Shown piece by piece: positions 18,054 through 25,284 of a DNA stretch of 64,000 bases (its first letter is position 1; every line of letters begins with the position of its first letter). A program made the position numbers and the translations under genes. Source of the DNA: Paenibacillus sp. OK003. Lineage in GTDB: Bacteria; Bacillota; Bacilli; Paenibacillales; Paenibacillaceae. The stretch is from positions 186,001-250,000 of the forward strand of contig NZ_FOBD01000006.1 of assembly GCF_900109515.1 (NCBI RefSeq), given 5' to 3'. The notes beneath the pieces were generated by a model, which was given only the letters and a program-made list of their open reading frames with translations, made no database searches and was not told where the DNA came from.

Positions 18054-18242
18054 TCAAGCCACAACGAGCGAAAAAGCGATAAGCAGCATCAACAGACTGG
18101 TCATTCTGGTCATCGCCATATAAGGTCTGCTGGGCTCAGCCTCTCCCCGGGAAATCCAGCCATAACGCAAGTACCAGCCAAATTTCGGGAAGCACAGATT
18201 GATGATACAAAGTGTCATGAATATAAAAAAGAGGGTTCTCAT
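18054..18242 (-). CDS. Small membrane protein, DUF6199-like
   Basis: 62 residues with two hydrophobic helices (start to about 18, and 46-60) linked by FPKFGWYLRYGW and an EPSRPYMAMTR segment. That FP-x-x-GWYL plus EPS-x-x-Y pattern matches small membrane proteins I know as the DUF6199 group. An AGGAAG site precedes the ATG. It has its own terminator downstream. Function unknown. Confidence 0.6.
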   Translation of the reverse strand: MRTLFFIFMTLCIINLCFPKFGWYLRYGWISRGEAEPSRPYMAMTRMTSLLMLLIAFSLVVA

Positions 18243-18282
18243 ACCCGATCTTCCTTCCTCATTTTACATGACCGGCTCAACA

Positions 18283-18351
18283 TTAACGCTTACGTCTGGA
18301 GAAGAAGAAAACAAGCAAAATAATAATAATGACGATTAATAAAAATTTCAT
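18283..18351 (-). CDS. 22-residue membrane microprotein
   Basis: On the minus strand, AGGAGGA lies about 6 bases before an ATG at 18351. The 22-codon frame encodes MKFL, a run of Ile/Leu/Val/Phe, then the basic tail SRRKR. A single TM helix with a positive C-terminus and such a strong binding site argue for real translation. It is too short for homology. It could be a leader, or a membrane or toxin-like microprotein. Confidence 0.5.
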   Translation of the reverse strand: MKFLLIVIIIILLVFFFSRRKR

Positions 18352-18436
18352 GAGTGATCCTCCTGATGACATGATAAGTTTTTGTAAATGTATTTATCAG
18401 ATATTACCCAAGGAACACATGACTTGAATAACTATG

Positions 18437-18466
18437 TTACAATTAATTATATTGTTTTTATATAAT
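18437..18466 (+). promoter_or_regulatory. Promoter of the LOV histidine kinase gene
   Basis: TTACAA (18437-18442), 18 bp, TATAAT (18461-18466). Confidence 0.6.
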
Positions 18467-18541
18467 CACATACCATCGGGTTATCGATAGCTTCATTAGG
18501 AGTATGAATACAACAAAGTTTGGTGAGATGAAGGAGGAAGC

Positions 18542-19690
18542 ATGACTAAATACAATCAACTCGTTATACAATGGGAATTTATTATCTCTAAGATTAAATC
18601 TTCCGTGACCGTAGTCGATGCTACCTTGCCTGATTTTCCGCTAATGTATGTAAATGAATATTTTACTCAATTAACCGGATATAGTGCCGAAGAGTCGATT
18701 GGACAGAATTGTCGTTTCCTGCAAGGGCCGGATACAGACCCGGAAACCGTACAACATATTCGCGAAGCATTGAAGAAGAAGCAGTCAATTAAGACAGAGA
18801 TTCTGAACTATACGAAGCATGGACAGAAGTTCTGGAATGAACTGAATATTGATCCGATTTTCGATGATTCAGGGGAATGTCTGTTTTTTGTAGGGATTCA
18901 ATACGATATATCAGAACGGAAATATACAGAGCATCAACTGCGAATGGCGGCGTCACTCGCTGAAATGAACAGCAGGGGACAGCTGGAGTTCATTGGGAAG
19001 CTGAACCATGAACTTCGCACCCCGCTGAACGGGATTATGGGCATGATCGAACTTGTCGGCATGGGGGACAACAGTGAGGAGCAGAAAGAGTATCTGGAGC
19101 TTGCGCGCCAGTCAGGGGAAGCTCTTCTGAACATTATCAACAATAGTCTGGATATGGCGAAGATCGGCAGAGGGAAAATGAAAGTGGAACAAATCGAATT
19201 TCAGCCGTTGAAGCTGATTCAACAGATTATTAAAACGCATGAACCTGCGGCACAGACTAAACGAATTCGCTTGCTCTGTCATGCGGATCTGGCCATTCCT
19301 GATGTACTCACGGGTGATCCTCTGCGTCTCCGACAAGTGCTGGATAACCTGCTCAGTAACGCCATTAAATTTACGGAACAAGGTGAAGTGCGATTACAGA
19401 TAGATGTTGAGGAGCAGCGAGGGGATATCGTTATCCTGGTATTCACTGTTCATGATACGGGAATCGGCATTCCGGATAATAAAATTAATCAATTGTTTGA
19501 AGTATTCACGCAGACGGACGTCTCCCACGCACGCAAATTTGGCGGCAGCGGACTTGGACTCACGATCTGCAAAGAGCTGCTCGAATTGATGAATGGTCAA
19601 ATTTCGGTGGAGAGTATCGAGGGAAAAGGAACGAGGTTTGAGGTTACCTTGCCTTTACTTCGACAACAGGCGATTCCTAACGTGGGGTAG
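18542..19690 (+). CDS. LOV-domain (blue-light) sensor histidine kinase
   Basis: 382 residues, soluble. Residues about 15-125 form a PAS domain with the flavin-binding LOV signature: GQNCRFLQG at 54-62, with the adduct-forming C57, then N89 and N99 in NYTKHGQKFWNEL and Q120 in FFVGIQYD, which contact FMN in known LOV domains. HisKA follows with H156 in KLNHELRTPLNG, then HATPase with an N-box (LLSNAIKF), a DTGIGIP G1 box and GGSGLGLTI. There is no receiver domain and no response regulator next door, so it is an orphan kinase. GGAGGA precedes the ATG; its own promoter and terminator flank it. PAS-kinase assignment is very secure, photoreception strongly suggested by the intact LOV residues. Confidence 0.93.
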   Translation: MTKYNQLVIQWEFIISKIKSSVTVVDATLPDFPLMYVNEYFTQLTGYSAEESIGQNCRFLQGPDTDPETVQHIREALKKKQSIKTEILNYTKHGQKFWNELNIDPIFDDSGECLFFVGIQYDISERKYTEHQLRMAASLAEMNSRGQLEFIGKLNHELRTPLNGIMGMIELVGMGDNSEEQKEYLELARQSGEALLNIINNSLDMAKIGRGKMKVEQIEFQPLKLIQQIIKTHEPAAQTKRIRLLCHADLAIPDVLTGDPLRLRQVLDNLLSNAIKFTEQGEVRLQIDVEEQRGDIVILVFTVHDTGIGIPDNKINQLFEVFTQTDVSHARKFGGSGLGLTICKELLELMNGQISVESIEGKGTRFEVTLPLLRQQAIPNVG

Positions 19691-19700
19691 GCTATACAAA

Positions 19701-19728
19701 GCAGCCGAGTATTTTGGCTGTTTTTTTT
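19701..19728 (+). terminator. Intrinsic terminator after the LOV kinase
   Basis: CAGCC / GGCTG stem around a nine-base loop, then eight T. Confidence 0.7.
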
Positions 19729-19741
19729 ATGTTTTTTTATA

Positions 19742-19771
19742 TTGTTTAGCGAACTGGCGTTCTGGTATAAT
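19742..19771 (+). promoter_or_regulatory. Promoter of the NucB-type gene
   Basis: TTGTTT (19742-19747), 18 bp, extended -10 TGGTATAAT ending at 19771. Confidence 0.6.
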
Positions 19772-19798
19772 GCAAGTGTTGAATGGGGGAGAAACAGC

Positions 19799-20281
19799 AT
19801 GAGCAAAAGACGCAGAAGCAGAAAGAGCAAGGGCAAGCAACGATTTAAAAAGCAGATATTGACGCTGGTGGCCATGTTAATGGTAGCTCTCTATGCATGG
19901 ATTGGAGGAGAAGGGTCTCTGGATATACCGTCCCCATTCGGGGGGAGCAAAGGGAGCGTAGATCATACCATCACATTCCCGGCAGAGCGCTATCCTGAGA
20001 CGGCCAATCATATCAAGACGGCCATTAAGGCAGGGCATTCGGATGTATGCACCATTGATCGCAGTGGAGCTGAGGGTAATCGGGATTTGTCACTCAAAGG
20101 TGTTCCGGTCAAAAAGGGGAAAGATCGGGATGAATGGCCCATGGCGATGTGTGCGGAAGGCGGAGCGGGTGCAGATATCCAATATATTAGTCCCAAAGAT
20201 AATCGTGGCGCAGGCTCATGGGTGGGAAACCAGCTAAGTACATATCCGGATGGAACACGAGTAAAGTTTGTGGTGAAATAA
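19799..20281 (+). CDS. NucA/NucB-type secreted deoxyribonuclease
   Basis: 160 residues from ATG 19799, preceded by GGGGGA. A very basic N-terminus ([12 protein letters not shown]) and one hydrophobic segment (about 20-36) indicate membrane targeting or secretion. The C-terminal domain carries the NucA/NucB features: [19 protein letters not shown] (about 84-102), [11 protein letters not shown] (109-119), then [17 protein letters not shown]. The DRDEWP segment holds the putative catalytic acids. Family members degrade extracellular DNA; NucB of Bacillus is made by sporulating cells. Monocistronic. Confidence 0.88.
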   Translation: MSKRRRSRKSKGKQRFKKQILTLVAMLMVALYAWIGGEGSLDIPSPFGGSKGSVDHTITFPAERYPETANHIKTAIKAGHSDVCTIDRSGAEGNRDLSLKGVPVKKGKDRDEWPMAMCAEGGAGADIQYISPKDNRGAGSWVGNQLSTYPDGTRVKFVVK

Positions 20282-20363
20282 CGACAGGCTGTGAATGGAA
20301 AAGTAATGATACAGAAATGCCTTGGGCTTTGAAAGAGTGTAGCGTGGAGTAAAAGGCAAAGAT

Positions 20364-20396
20364 AAAACCAGACGTCGATGCGTCTGGTTTTATTTT
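20364..20396 (+). terminator. Intrinsic terminator (probably bidirectional)
   Basis: AAAACCAGACG (20364-20374) pairs with CGTCTGGTTTT around TCGATG; flanked by A and T tracts. Serves nucB and probably also the convergent gene at 20458. Confidence 0.88.
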
Positions 20397-20457
20397 ATGA
20401 AGGGCGAAATAAACACGTCTAGTTCACGTATACATACATGAAGTACTTGTACCCTGT

Positions 20458-20694
20458 TTACAGATCAGCCGTACACAACTGCATTCCAGTTAAATGATGA
20501 GAGCGAATAGTTAACAAACGAGTGACTTGTTCCACTTCGTCGAATGGAATCCACAGGCTTCCGTGGACTGTTCGTAAGGAAAGGATGGAAGCATCCGCTG
20601 TACGTTCCGGAAATCCAGCTACCGTTTGACCACTTGTGTTACGGACGATGATTTGTTGTTTGCGCCGAATGGCAATTTCTACCTCTTTTTTCAT
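20458..20694 (-). CDS. Small hypothetical protein, 78 residues
   Basis: Starts MKKEVEIAIRRKQQIIVRN on the minus strand, with AGGAG about 10 bases ahead. The sequence alternates short hydrophobic strands and charged turns (SLRTVHGSLWIPFDEVEQVTR is abbreviated here to its core HGSLWIPFDEVEQV), suggesting a small beta-rich fold, perhaps SH3/Sm-like. No family recognised. It is convergent with nucB and shares its terminator region. Confidence 0.5.
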   Translation of the reverse strand: MKKEVEIAIRRKQQIIVRNTSGQTVAGFPERTADASILSLRTVHGSLWIPFDEVEQVTRLLTIRSHHLTGMQLCTADL

Positions 20695-20848
20695 ATGTCA
20701 TTGCTCCTGGTTATGGAATAGTAATTCGATATGTCAATAATTTCAATGGTTAATTTGTCTTCTTTATCTAGTCTATCAGAACTAGGTATAGATTTCCAGA
20801 TCATAAATTATATTTTACATAGGTGTAAGGACTTATTACATATGATCC

Positions 20849-20873
20849 GTTTTTGAAGAAGCAACCAGGGTTA
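20849..20873 (+). promoter_or_regulatory. SigB-like promoter candidate
   Basis: GTTTTT (20849-20854), 13 bp, GGGTTA (20868-20873) resembles GTTTAA-N12-14-GGGTAT of general-stress promoters, and the gene behind is a general-stress-protein homologue. Whether this organism has SigB is not known from the window. Confidence 0.4.
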
Positions 20874-20901
20874 TATAAGGGTAAAAGGAGGGGGACGTAT
20901 A

Positions 20902-21351
20902 ATGACACAATTGCTGATCGGACTTGTACGCACGGAGAATGAAGCCATTATCATGTTAAATAAATTGAAAAAGGAAGGCATAGCAGATCAATATTTGGGT
21001 GCGGTAGCCAAAGAACAGGTTAATCTTGAAGTGGTAAGTGAGAAGACTGGTTTGCCTATGCCTCTGAAGGGCGCAGGAACAGATGGTGCTTTAGGCGTGC
21101 TTAAAGGGGTACTTGCTGGTCTCGGCAAACGGATGGATCAGACGATGTCCATCGGAAAAGCGGTACGCAAACTCGCAGGCAACGAGATTGGAAGTGAGAC
21201 GGATGATCTGGTGCTTACCTTGACAGAAGCCGGGGTCTCCGAAGAAGATGCTAATTACTATGAAGACTGGATGTTGCAGGGACATATCCTGGTGGTTGTG
21301 GAATGCAGCGAGGAAGAGGCGGCACGAATTGCACCTATTCTACTTTTTTAG
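20902..21351 (+). CDS. General stress protein 17M (YflT)-like protein
   Basis: 149 residues, soluble. The N-terminal part (LLIGLVRTENEAIIMLNKLKKEGI) and the later alternation of strands and helices with a Gly-rich middle (GALGVLKGVLAGLGKRM) match the GSP17M / heat-induced stress domain, related to YflT. EDANYYEDWMLQGHILVVVE near the end is typical: an acidic helix followed by a strand. AAAAGGAGGGGG precedes the ATG. A SigB-like promoter fits the stress role. Biochemical function unknown. Confidence 0.75.
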   Translation: MTQLLIGLVRTENEAIIMLNKLKKEGIADQYLGAVAKEQVNLEVVSEKTGLPMPLKGAGTDGALGVLKGVLAGLGKRMDQTMSIGKAVRKLAGNEIGSETDDLVLTLTEAGVSEEDANYYEDWMLQGHILVVVECSEEEAARIAPILLF

Positions 21352-21358
21352 TTTAATT

Positions 21359-21380
21359 TAAGCCTGATTTTAGGTTTCTT
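21359..21380 (+). terminator. Weak terminator-like hairpin
   Basis: AAGCCT / AGGTTT around GATTTT, followed by CTTTAA. Weak stem. Confidence 0.3.
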
Positions 21381-21433
21381 TAATGTTGGCGAGGTATTCT
21401 TATTTCACACCTCCCTTAATATAGATGGTTTAT

Positions 21434-21464
21434 AGGAAGTTCGGGACCGCAACTCGAACTTCCT
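21434..21464. repeat. Inverted repeat A of a tandem hairpin pair
   Basis: AGGAAGTTCG (21434-21443) and CGAACTTCCT (21455-21464), perfect 10-bp arms. Abuts hairpin B. Confidence 0.7.
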
Positions 21465-21494
21465 AGGCACTGCTCGCTCACGCTGGCAGTGCCT
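21465..21494. repeat. Inverted repeat B of a tandem hairpin pair
   Basis: AGGCACTGC (21465-21473) and GCAGTGCCT (21486-21494), perfect 9-bp arms, followed a few bases later by eight T. It could terminate the stress-protein transcript. Confidence 0.7.
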
Positions 21495-21529
21495 GTTTCA
21501 TTTTTTTTGGATAATTTTATATTAAGGTA

Positions 21530-21558
21530 TTGCAAAGTTATAAATTCCATGGTAAGAT
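21530..21558 (+). promoter_or_regulatory. Promoter of tRNA-Leu
   Basis: TTGCAA (21530-21535), 17 bp, TAAGAT (21553-21558) with an upstream TGG (extended -10). Confidence 0.7.
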
Positions 21559-21588
21559 ATTTCTTGTCGCCAAGAAATACATACCCAT

Positions 21589-21674
21589 GCCGGGGTGGCG
21601 GAATTGGCAGACGCACAGGACTTAAAATCCTGCGGTAGGTGACTACCGTACCGGTTCGATCCCGGTCCTCGGCA
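21589..21674 (+). tRNA. tRNA-Leu (UAA)
   Basis: 86-nt class II tRNA with a long variable arm (GGTAGGTGACTACC). Acceptor GCCGGGG pairs with CCTCGGC; anticodon loop CTTAAAA gives UAA; T-loop TTCGATC. CCA not encoded. Its 3' end faces the catabolic island that starts about 250 bp on. Confidence 0.95.
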
Positions 21675-21716
21675 TCCATGATTTATAAGGTTTTCTCGAA
21701 AGGAGAGAACCAAGAG

Positions 21717-21768
21717 AAGATCGCATGACTCTCATGAACTATTGAGGGTAATGCGATCTTTTTTTTAT
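21717..21768 (+). terminator. Intrinsic terminator after tRNA-Leu
   Basis: AAGATCGCAT (21717-21726) pairs with ATGCGATCTT (21751-21760), then a long T tract. Confidence 0.9.
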
Positions 21769-21837
21769 TGAAAGATCAGAATCAGAATACCGCTCATTCA
21801 GATTGGCAGTTTTTTTTCCTCATGTAAGAACGTAGCC

Positions 21838-21863
21838 CAAAAAGCCTGCACAATTGCAGGCTT
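21838..21863 (-). terminator. Terminator of the leftward sugar operon
   Basis: AGCCTGCA / TGCAGGCT hairpin; on the minus strand it is followed by TTTTTGGG. Confidence 0.75.
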
Positions 21864-21928
21864 CTTTAAATTAGGAAACATATATGGGGAGCCCCGGAAA
21901 CCAGAGGATACTTTGTTAGACTCCAACT

Positions 21929-23431
21929 TTATTGACTCCGCTGCACAACGGACTGGACAGCCCGCTGCCAGCCCGTGTAATAATTTTCCCGGGTGGCTTC
22001 ATCCAGCTTAGGTTCATATGTCTCGTACAATATTAGATGGGGTGCAAGTTGCTCCGGATCGGACCAGACCCCTGTACAGAGGCCACCGAGATACACTGAG
22101 CCCATGGCCGACAGCTCGGCACAGGTAGAACGGGCCACTACGCTACCCAGAAGATCGGCCTGGAATTGCATGAGCCAGGCATTGGAGGAGGCCCCGCCGT
22201 CGGTCCGCAGACCGAGCAGTGGAATACCGGACTGCCGCTCAACGAATTCAACCGCGTCTCTGACTTGATAGGCAATGCTCTCCAGGGCAGCCCGGATTAT
22301 GTGGGCTTTGGTGGTTCCTCGGCTCATACCAGTAATTGCTGCCCTGGCAAATGGGTCCCAATAAGGCGCACCCATGCCAACAAAAGCGGGGACAAGATAA
22401 ACGCCGTCGTTTTCGGGCACGCTTTCAACCAGTTCTTGCATTTCCGCAAAGGTAGAGAAAAGCCCTAAACTATCCTGCATCCATTTGATGCTGTCTCCAG
22501 TGGACCGAATAACGGCTTCCAGCGCATACGTAATCTTTCCTCCGGCTCCCCAGGCGATCGTGGTTACAAGACCGTCACCGCCATCAATGGGTTGGTCCCC
22601 TACATTCATCAATACAGAGGTGCCCGTACCAAAGGTTGCCTTGGCGCTTCCAGGCTTAAAGCAGAGATGCCCATACAACGCGCCCTGGGAATCCCCGATC
22701 ACCCCTGTGATCGGCACCCTTTCCTCAAAAAGGCTGCTGTCTACCGTATATCCGAATATGACATCGGATGGCTTAACCTCGGGCAGCAGGGAAGAAGGGA
22801 CCGCGAACATCAAGGCCAGCTCTTCGTCCCATTCCAAGGTGTGAATATTGAACAGCGAGGTGCGGCTGGCGTTCGTGTAGTCGGTAGCATGTGTACTGCC
22901 GCCGGTCAGCTTCCAGATTAGCCAGCTGTCCATGGTTCCTGCCAGCAGCTTGCCTTCGGCGAGCAGTTCCGCAGCTCCTTTTGCATGCCTAATCATCCAA
23001 CCCCATTTGGCTGCGGAGAAATATGGGTCGAGCATAAGTCCTGTTTTGGCGCGGATGGTTTCTTCGTGACCCGCTTGCTTCAGCCCCGAGCATAGGTCCG
23101 CAGTACGCTGGCATTGCCAGACAATGGCATTATATATCGGCTGGCCTGTAGTCTTATCCCACATCAGTGCAGTTTCGCGCTGGTTGGTAAGGGTCATTGC
23201 GGCCAGTTCTGCCGGATGGATGCCGGTTTGCTCCAGTACGCTGCGAGCCACCTTTATGACATTGTCATAAATTTCGAGCGGATCATGCTCTACCCAGCCG
23301 GGCTGGGGGAAGTACTGTTTATGCGCCATTCCGCATCTAGCGATGACTGTTCCTTCAGCGTTTACGAGAAGTGCTTTGGTGCCTGAAGTGCTCTGATCAA
23401 TGGCCAATATATATTTCTGATTGTGGTCCAT
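21929..23431 (-). CDS. FGGY-family carbohydrate kinase (GlpK-like), probable D-apulose kinase
   Basis: 500 residues, both FGGY halves present: N-terminal ILAIDQSTSGTKALL (about 8-22), TNQRETALMWD, then GVIGDSQGALYGH and the C-terminal TDGGASSNAWLMQFQADLLG. By sequence alone it reads as a glycerol kinase relative (VWQCQRTADLC, KTGLMLDPYFSAAK). The operon gives no glycerol genes: it follows a sugar isomerase and a split transketolase, the set known for D-apiose (isomerase, apulose kinase AplK, AptAB). I infer phosphorylation of D-apulose to the 4-phosphate. Last gene of the operon, 12 bp after the transketolase gene; terminator downstream. Plain glycerol kinase remains possible. Confidence 0.85.
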   Translation of the reverse strand: MDHNQKYILAIDQSTSGTKALLVNAEGTVIARCGMAHKQYFPQPGWVEHDPLEIYDNVIKVARSVLEQTGIHPAELAAMTLTNQRETALMWDKTTGQPIYNAIVWQCQRTADLCSGLKQAGHEETIRAKTGLMLDPYFSAAKWGWMIRHAKGAAELLAEGKLLAGTMDSWLIWKLTGGSTHATDYTNASRTSLFNIHTLEWDEELALMFAVPSSLLPEVKPSDVIFGYTVDSSLFEERVPITGVIGDSQGALYGHLCFKPGSAKATFGTGTSVLMNVGDQPIDGGDGLVTTIAWGAGGKITYALEAVIRSTGDSIKWMQDSLGLFSTFAEMQELVESVPENDGVYLVPAFVGMGAPYWDPFARAAITGMSRGTTKAHIIRAALESIAYQVRDAVEFVERQSGIPLLGLRTDGGASSNAWLMQFQADLLGSVVARSTCAELSAMGSVYLGGLCTGVWSDPEQLAPHLILYETYEPKLDEATRENYYTGWQRAVQSVVQRSQ

Positions 23432-23443
23432 ATGCTTCGCCCT

Positions 23444-24379
23444 TTACTTGTTGATCAATTCGAGCGCAACCTGTTTGATATTGTCGCTCGTAAGTCCATA
23501 ATAGTGGAATACCTCCGCTGTTTTGCCGGCAATAGCGGGTTCATCCGGGATGCCAAGCACCTTCATCGGAACGGGATGATGCTGTACGACAACCTCAGCT
23601 ACAGCAGCGCCAAGGCCGCCGAATATGCTGTGCTCCTCGACCGTAATAATGTGTCCGGTCTCCCTTGCCGCAGCAATGATGGCCTTTTCATCCAAAGGTT
23701 TAATCGTATGCATGTTGATGACCCGTGCGGATACGCCGTTTTCGGCAAGCGCCTTGGCGGCATCGAGGGCAACACGTACGGTTTCACCGGTGGCAATGAT
23801 CGTAACATCGGAACCTTCCTGTACAATGACAGCCTTACCTATCTCAAACGGATAATCTTCGGATTCGTATACATCCTCGACGGGGTTGCGTCCGATCCGG
23901 ACATATACACCGCCGTCATATTTAACCAGCGCTTCGGTCAGCTTCTTCGTTTCGTGGCGGTCGGCGGGAAGCACAATAGCCAGTCCAGGAATGGCACGGG
24001 CTACCGCGATATCCTGTACAGAGTGATGGGACATGCCGAGCGCACCGTAGCTTACGCCGCCACTAATCCCGATTAGCTTCACATTGGTCCTCGAATAAGC
24101 GACGTCAACCTTGATCTGTTCAATGCTGCGCATGCTCAGGAAGCAGGCAGGTGAAGTGACAAATGGTTTCTTGCCGCTGTGGGCCAATCCCGCGGACATG
24201 CCAACAATATTCTGTTCTGCAATACCAACCTCAACGAATTGTTCCGGAAATGCATTGGCGAATGGAGCCATTGCAGCGGAACCGCGTGAATCACTGGCGA
24301 GTACCATAATGTCCCGGTCGTCTTTGGCCAATTCCAGCAGTGTGTCGCAGATGACTTGGCGGTTAGGAATCTTGTTCAT
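23444..24379 (-). CDS. Transketolase, C-terminal subunit (AptB-like)
   Basis: 311 residues, equal to the pyrimidine-binding and C-terminal domains of a transketolase. MVLASDSRGSAAM and FVEVGIAEQNIVGMSAGLA (about 38-62) hold the Glu that activates the TPP aminopyrimidine; SHHSVQDIAV and IGRNPVEDVY continue the Pyr domain; TVEEHSIFGGLG belongs to the C-terminal domain. The TPP-phosphate half is encoded by the gene just upstream, 5 bp away. Split transketolases serve dedicated sugar pathways; next to an FGGY kinase and FucI-like isomerase it matches apulose-4-phosphate transketolase (giving xylulose 5-phosphate and dihydroxyacetone phosphate). Confidence 0.88.
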   Translation of the reverse strand: MNKIPNRQVICDTLLELAKDDRDIMVLASDSRGSAAMAPFANAFPEQFVEVGIAEQNIVGMSAGLAHSGKKPFVTSPACFLSMRSIEQIKVDVAYSRTNVKLIGISGGVSYGALGMSHHSVQDIAVARAIPGLAIVLPADRHETKKLTEALVKYDGGVYVRIGRNPVEDVYESEDYPFEIGKAVIVQEGSDVTIIATGETVRVALDAAKALAENGVSARVINMHTIKPLDEKAIIAAARETGHIITVEEHSIFGGLGAAVAEVVVQHHPVPMKVLGIPDEPAIAGKTAEVFHYYGLTSDNIKQVALELINK

Positions 24380-24384
24380 AGTGA

Positions 24385-25227
24385 TTACACCTGCCCTTTC
24401 TGTATCAATTCCTCAATGGACGCGTTCAATTCGGCCAGTGCCAGTGCCAGTTCTTCATCGTTCGGCACATGGTGGTGCCAGGCAGGAACATTCTCGGCGA
24501 AGGATACGCCCTGGCCTTTGGTTGTATTGGCCAAAATCAGCGTTGGTTGGCCGGGTACTTCAGGCGCAGCTCGGAATGCCTGTAGCAGTTCTTTCATATC
24601 GTTGCCGTTGATGGAAACAACGTTCCAGCCAAAGGCCGCCCATTTCTCATCAAGTGGTTCCAGGCCCATGACCTCTTCGGTAGTTCCGCTGATTTGAAGC
24701 TGGTTGCGGTCGATAATGCCGACCAGATTATCCAGTTTATAATGGGCGCCTGCCATAGCGGCTTCCCAATTGGAGCCTTCGGCCTGCTCGCCGTCTCCCA
24801 TTAGACAGAACACACGGTAAGAGCGGCCGTCCCGCTTGGCCGCAAGGGCCATTCCGACGGAAATGGGCAAACCATGGCCCAGGGCGCCAGTGTTCATCTC
24901 GATGCCGGGAACCTTGTTGTTCGGGTGGCCGATGAGTCGGGTACCGAACTGGCTATAGGTCTCCAGTTCTTCTCTGGGAAAGAATCCGCGGTCAGCTAGA
25001 ACACACCATAGTGATTCTACCGAATGGCCTTTGCTGGCAATGAAGCGGTCGCGATCTTCCCATTTCGAATGAGACGGATCAATATTCATAATGTCATAAT
25101 ATAAGGCCGTTAGAATGTCTGTGTTACTCAAAGATCCCCCTGTATGACCTGTTTTGGCGCGGTGAATAATAGTCAGCAGATCCATCCGGATTTGTGCGGC
25201 TTTTACTTTCAGTTCGTAAATTTCCAT
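24385..25227 (-). CDS. Transketolase, N-terminal TPP-binding subunit (AptA-like)
   Basis: 280 residues covering the PP domain only. The TPP motif is present: CLMGDGEQAEGSNWEAAM with the closing N (GIIDRNQLQ) at about 140-175. TGALGHGLPISVGMALA and the SKGHSVESLW helix are also typical. An AGGAGGACATT-type site precedes the ATG on the minus strand. It pairs with the C-terminal half immediately downstream, and lies 57 bp after the isomerase gene. Confidence 0.9.
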   Translation of the reverse strand: MEIYELKVKAAQIRMDLLTIIHRAKTGHTGGSLSNTDILTALYYDIMNIDPSHSKWEDRDRFIASKGHSVESLWCVLADRGFFPREELETYSQFGTRLIGHPNNKVPGIEMNTGALGHGLPISVGMALAAKRDGRSYRVFCLMGDGEQAEGSNWEAAMAGAHYKLDNLVGIIDRNQLQISGTTEEVMGLEPLDEKWAAFGWNVVSINGNDMKELLQAFRAAPEVPGQPTLILANTTKGQGVSFAENVPAWHHHVPNDEELALALAELNASIEELIQKGQV

Positions 25228-25284
25228 AATGTCCTCCTCTGATAGATGCCATTGAACTTGGCCTTGAGCGAGTAGCTCTATTCT

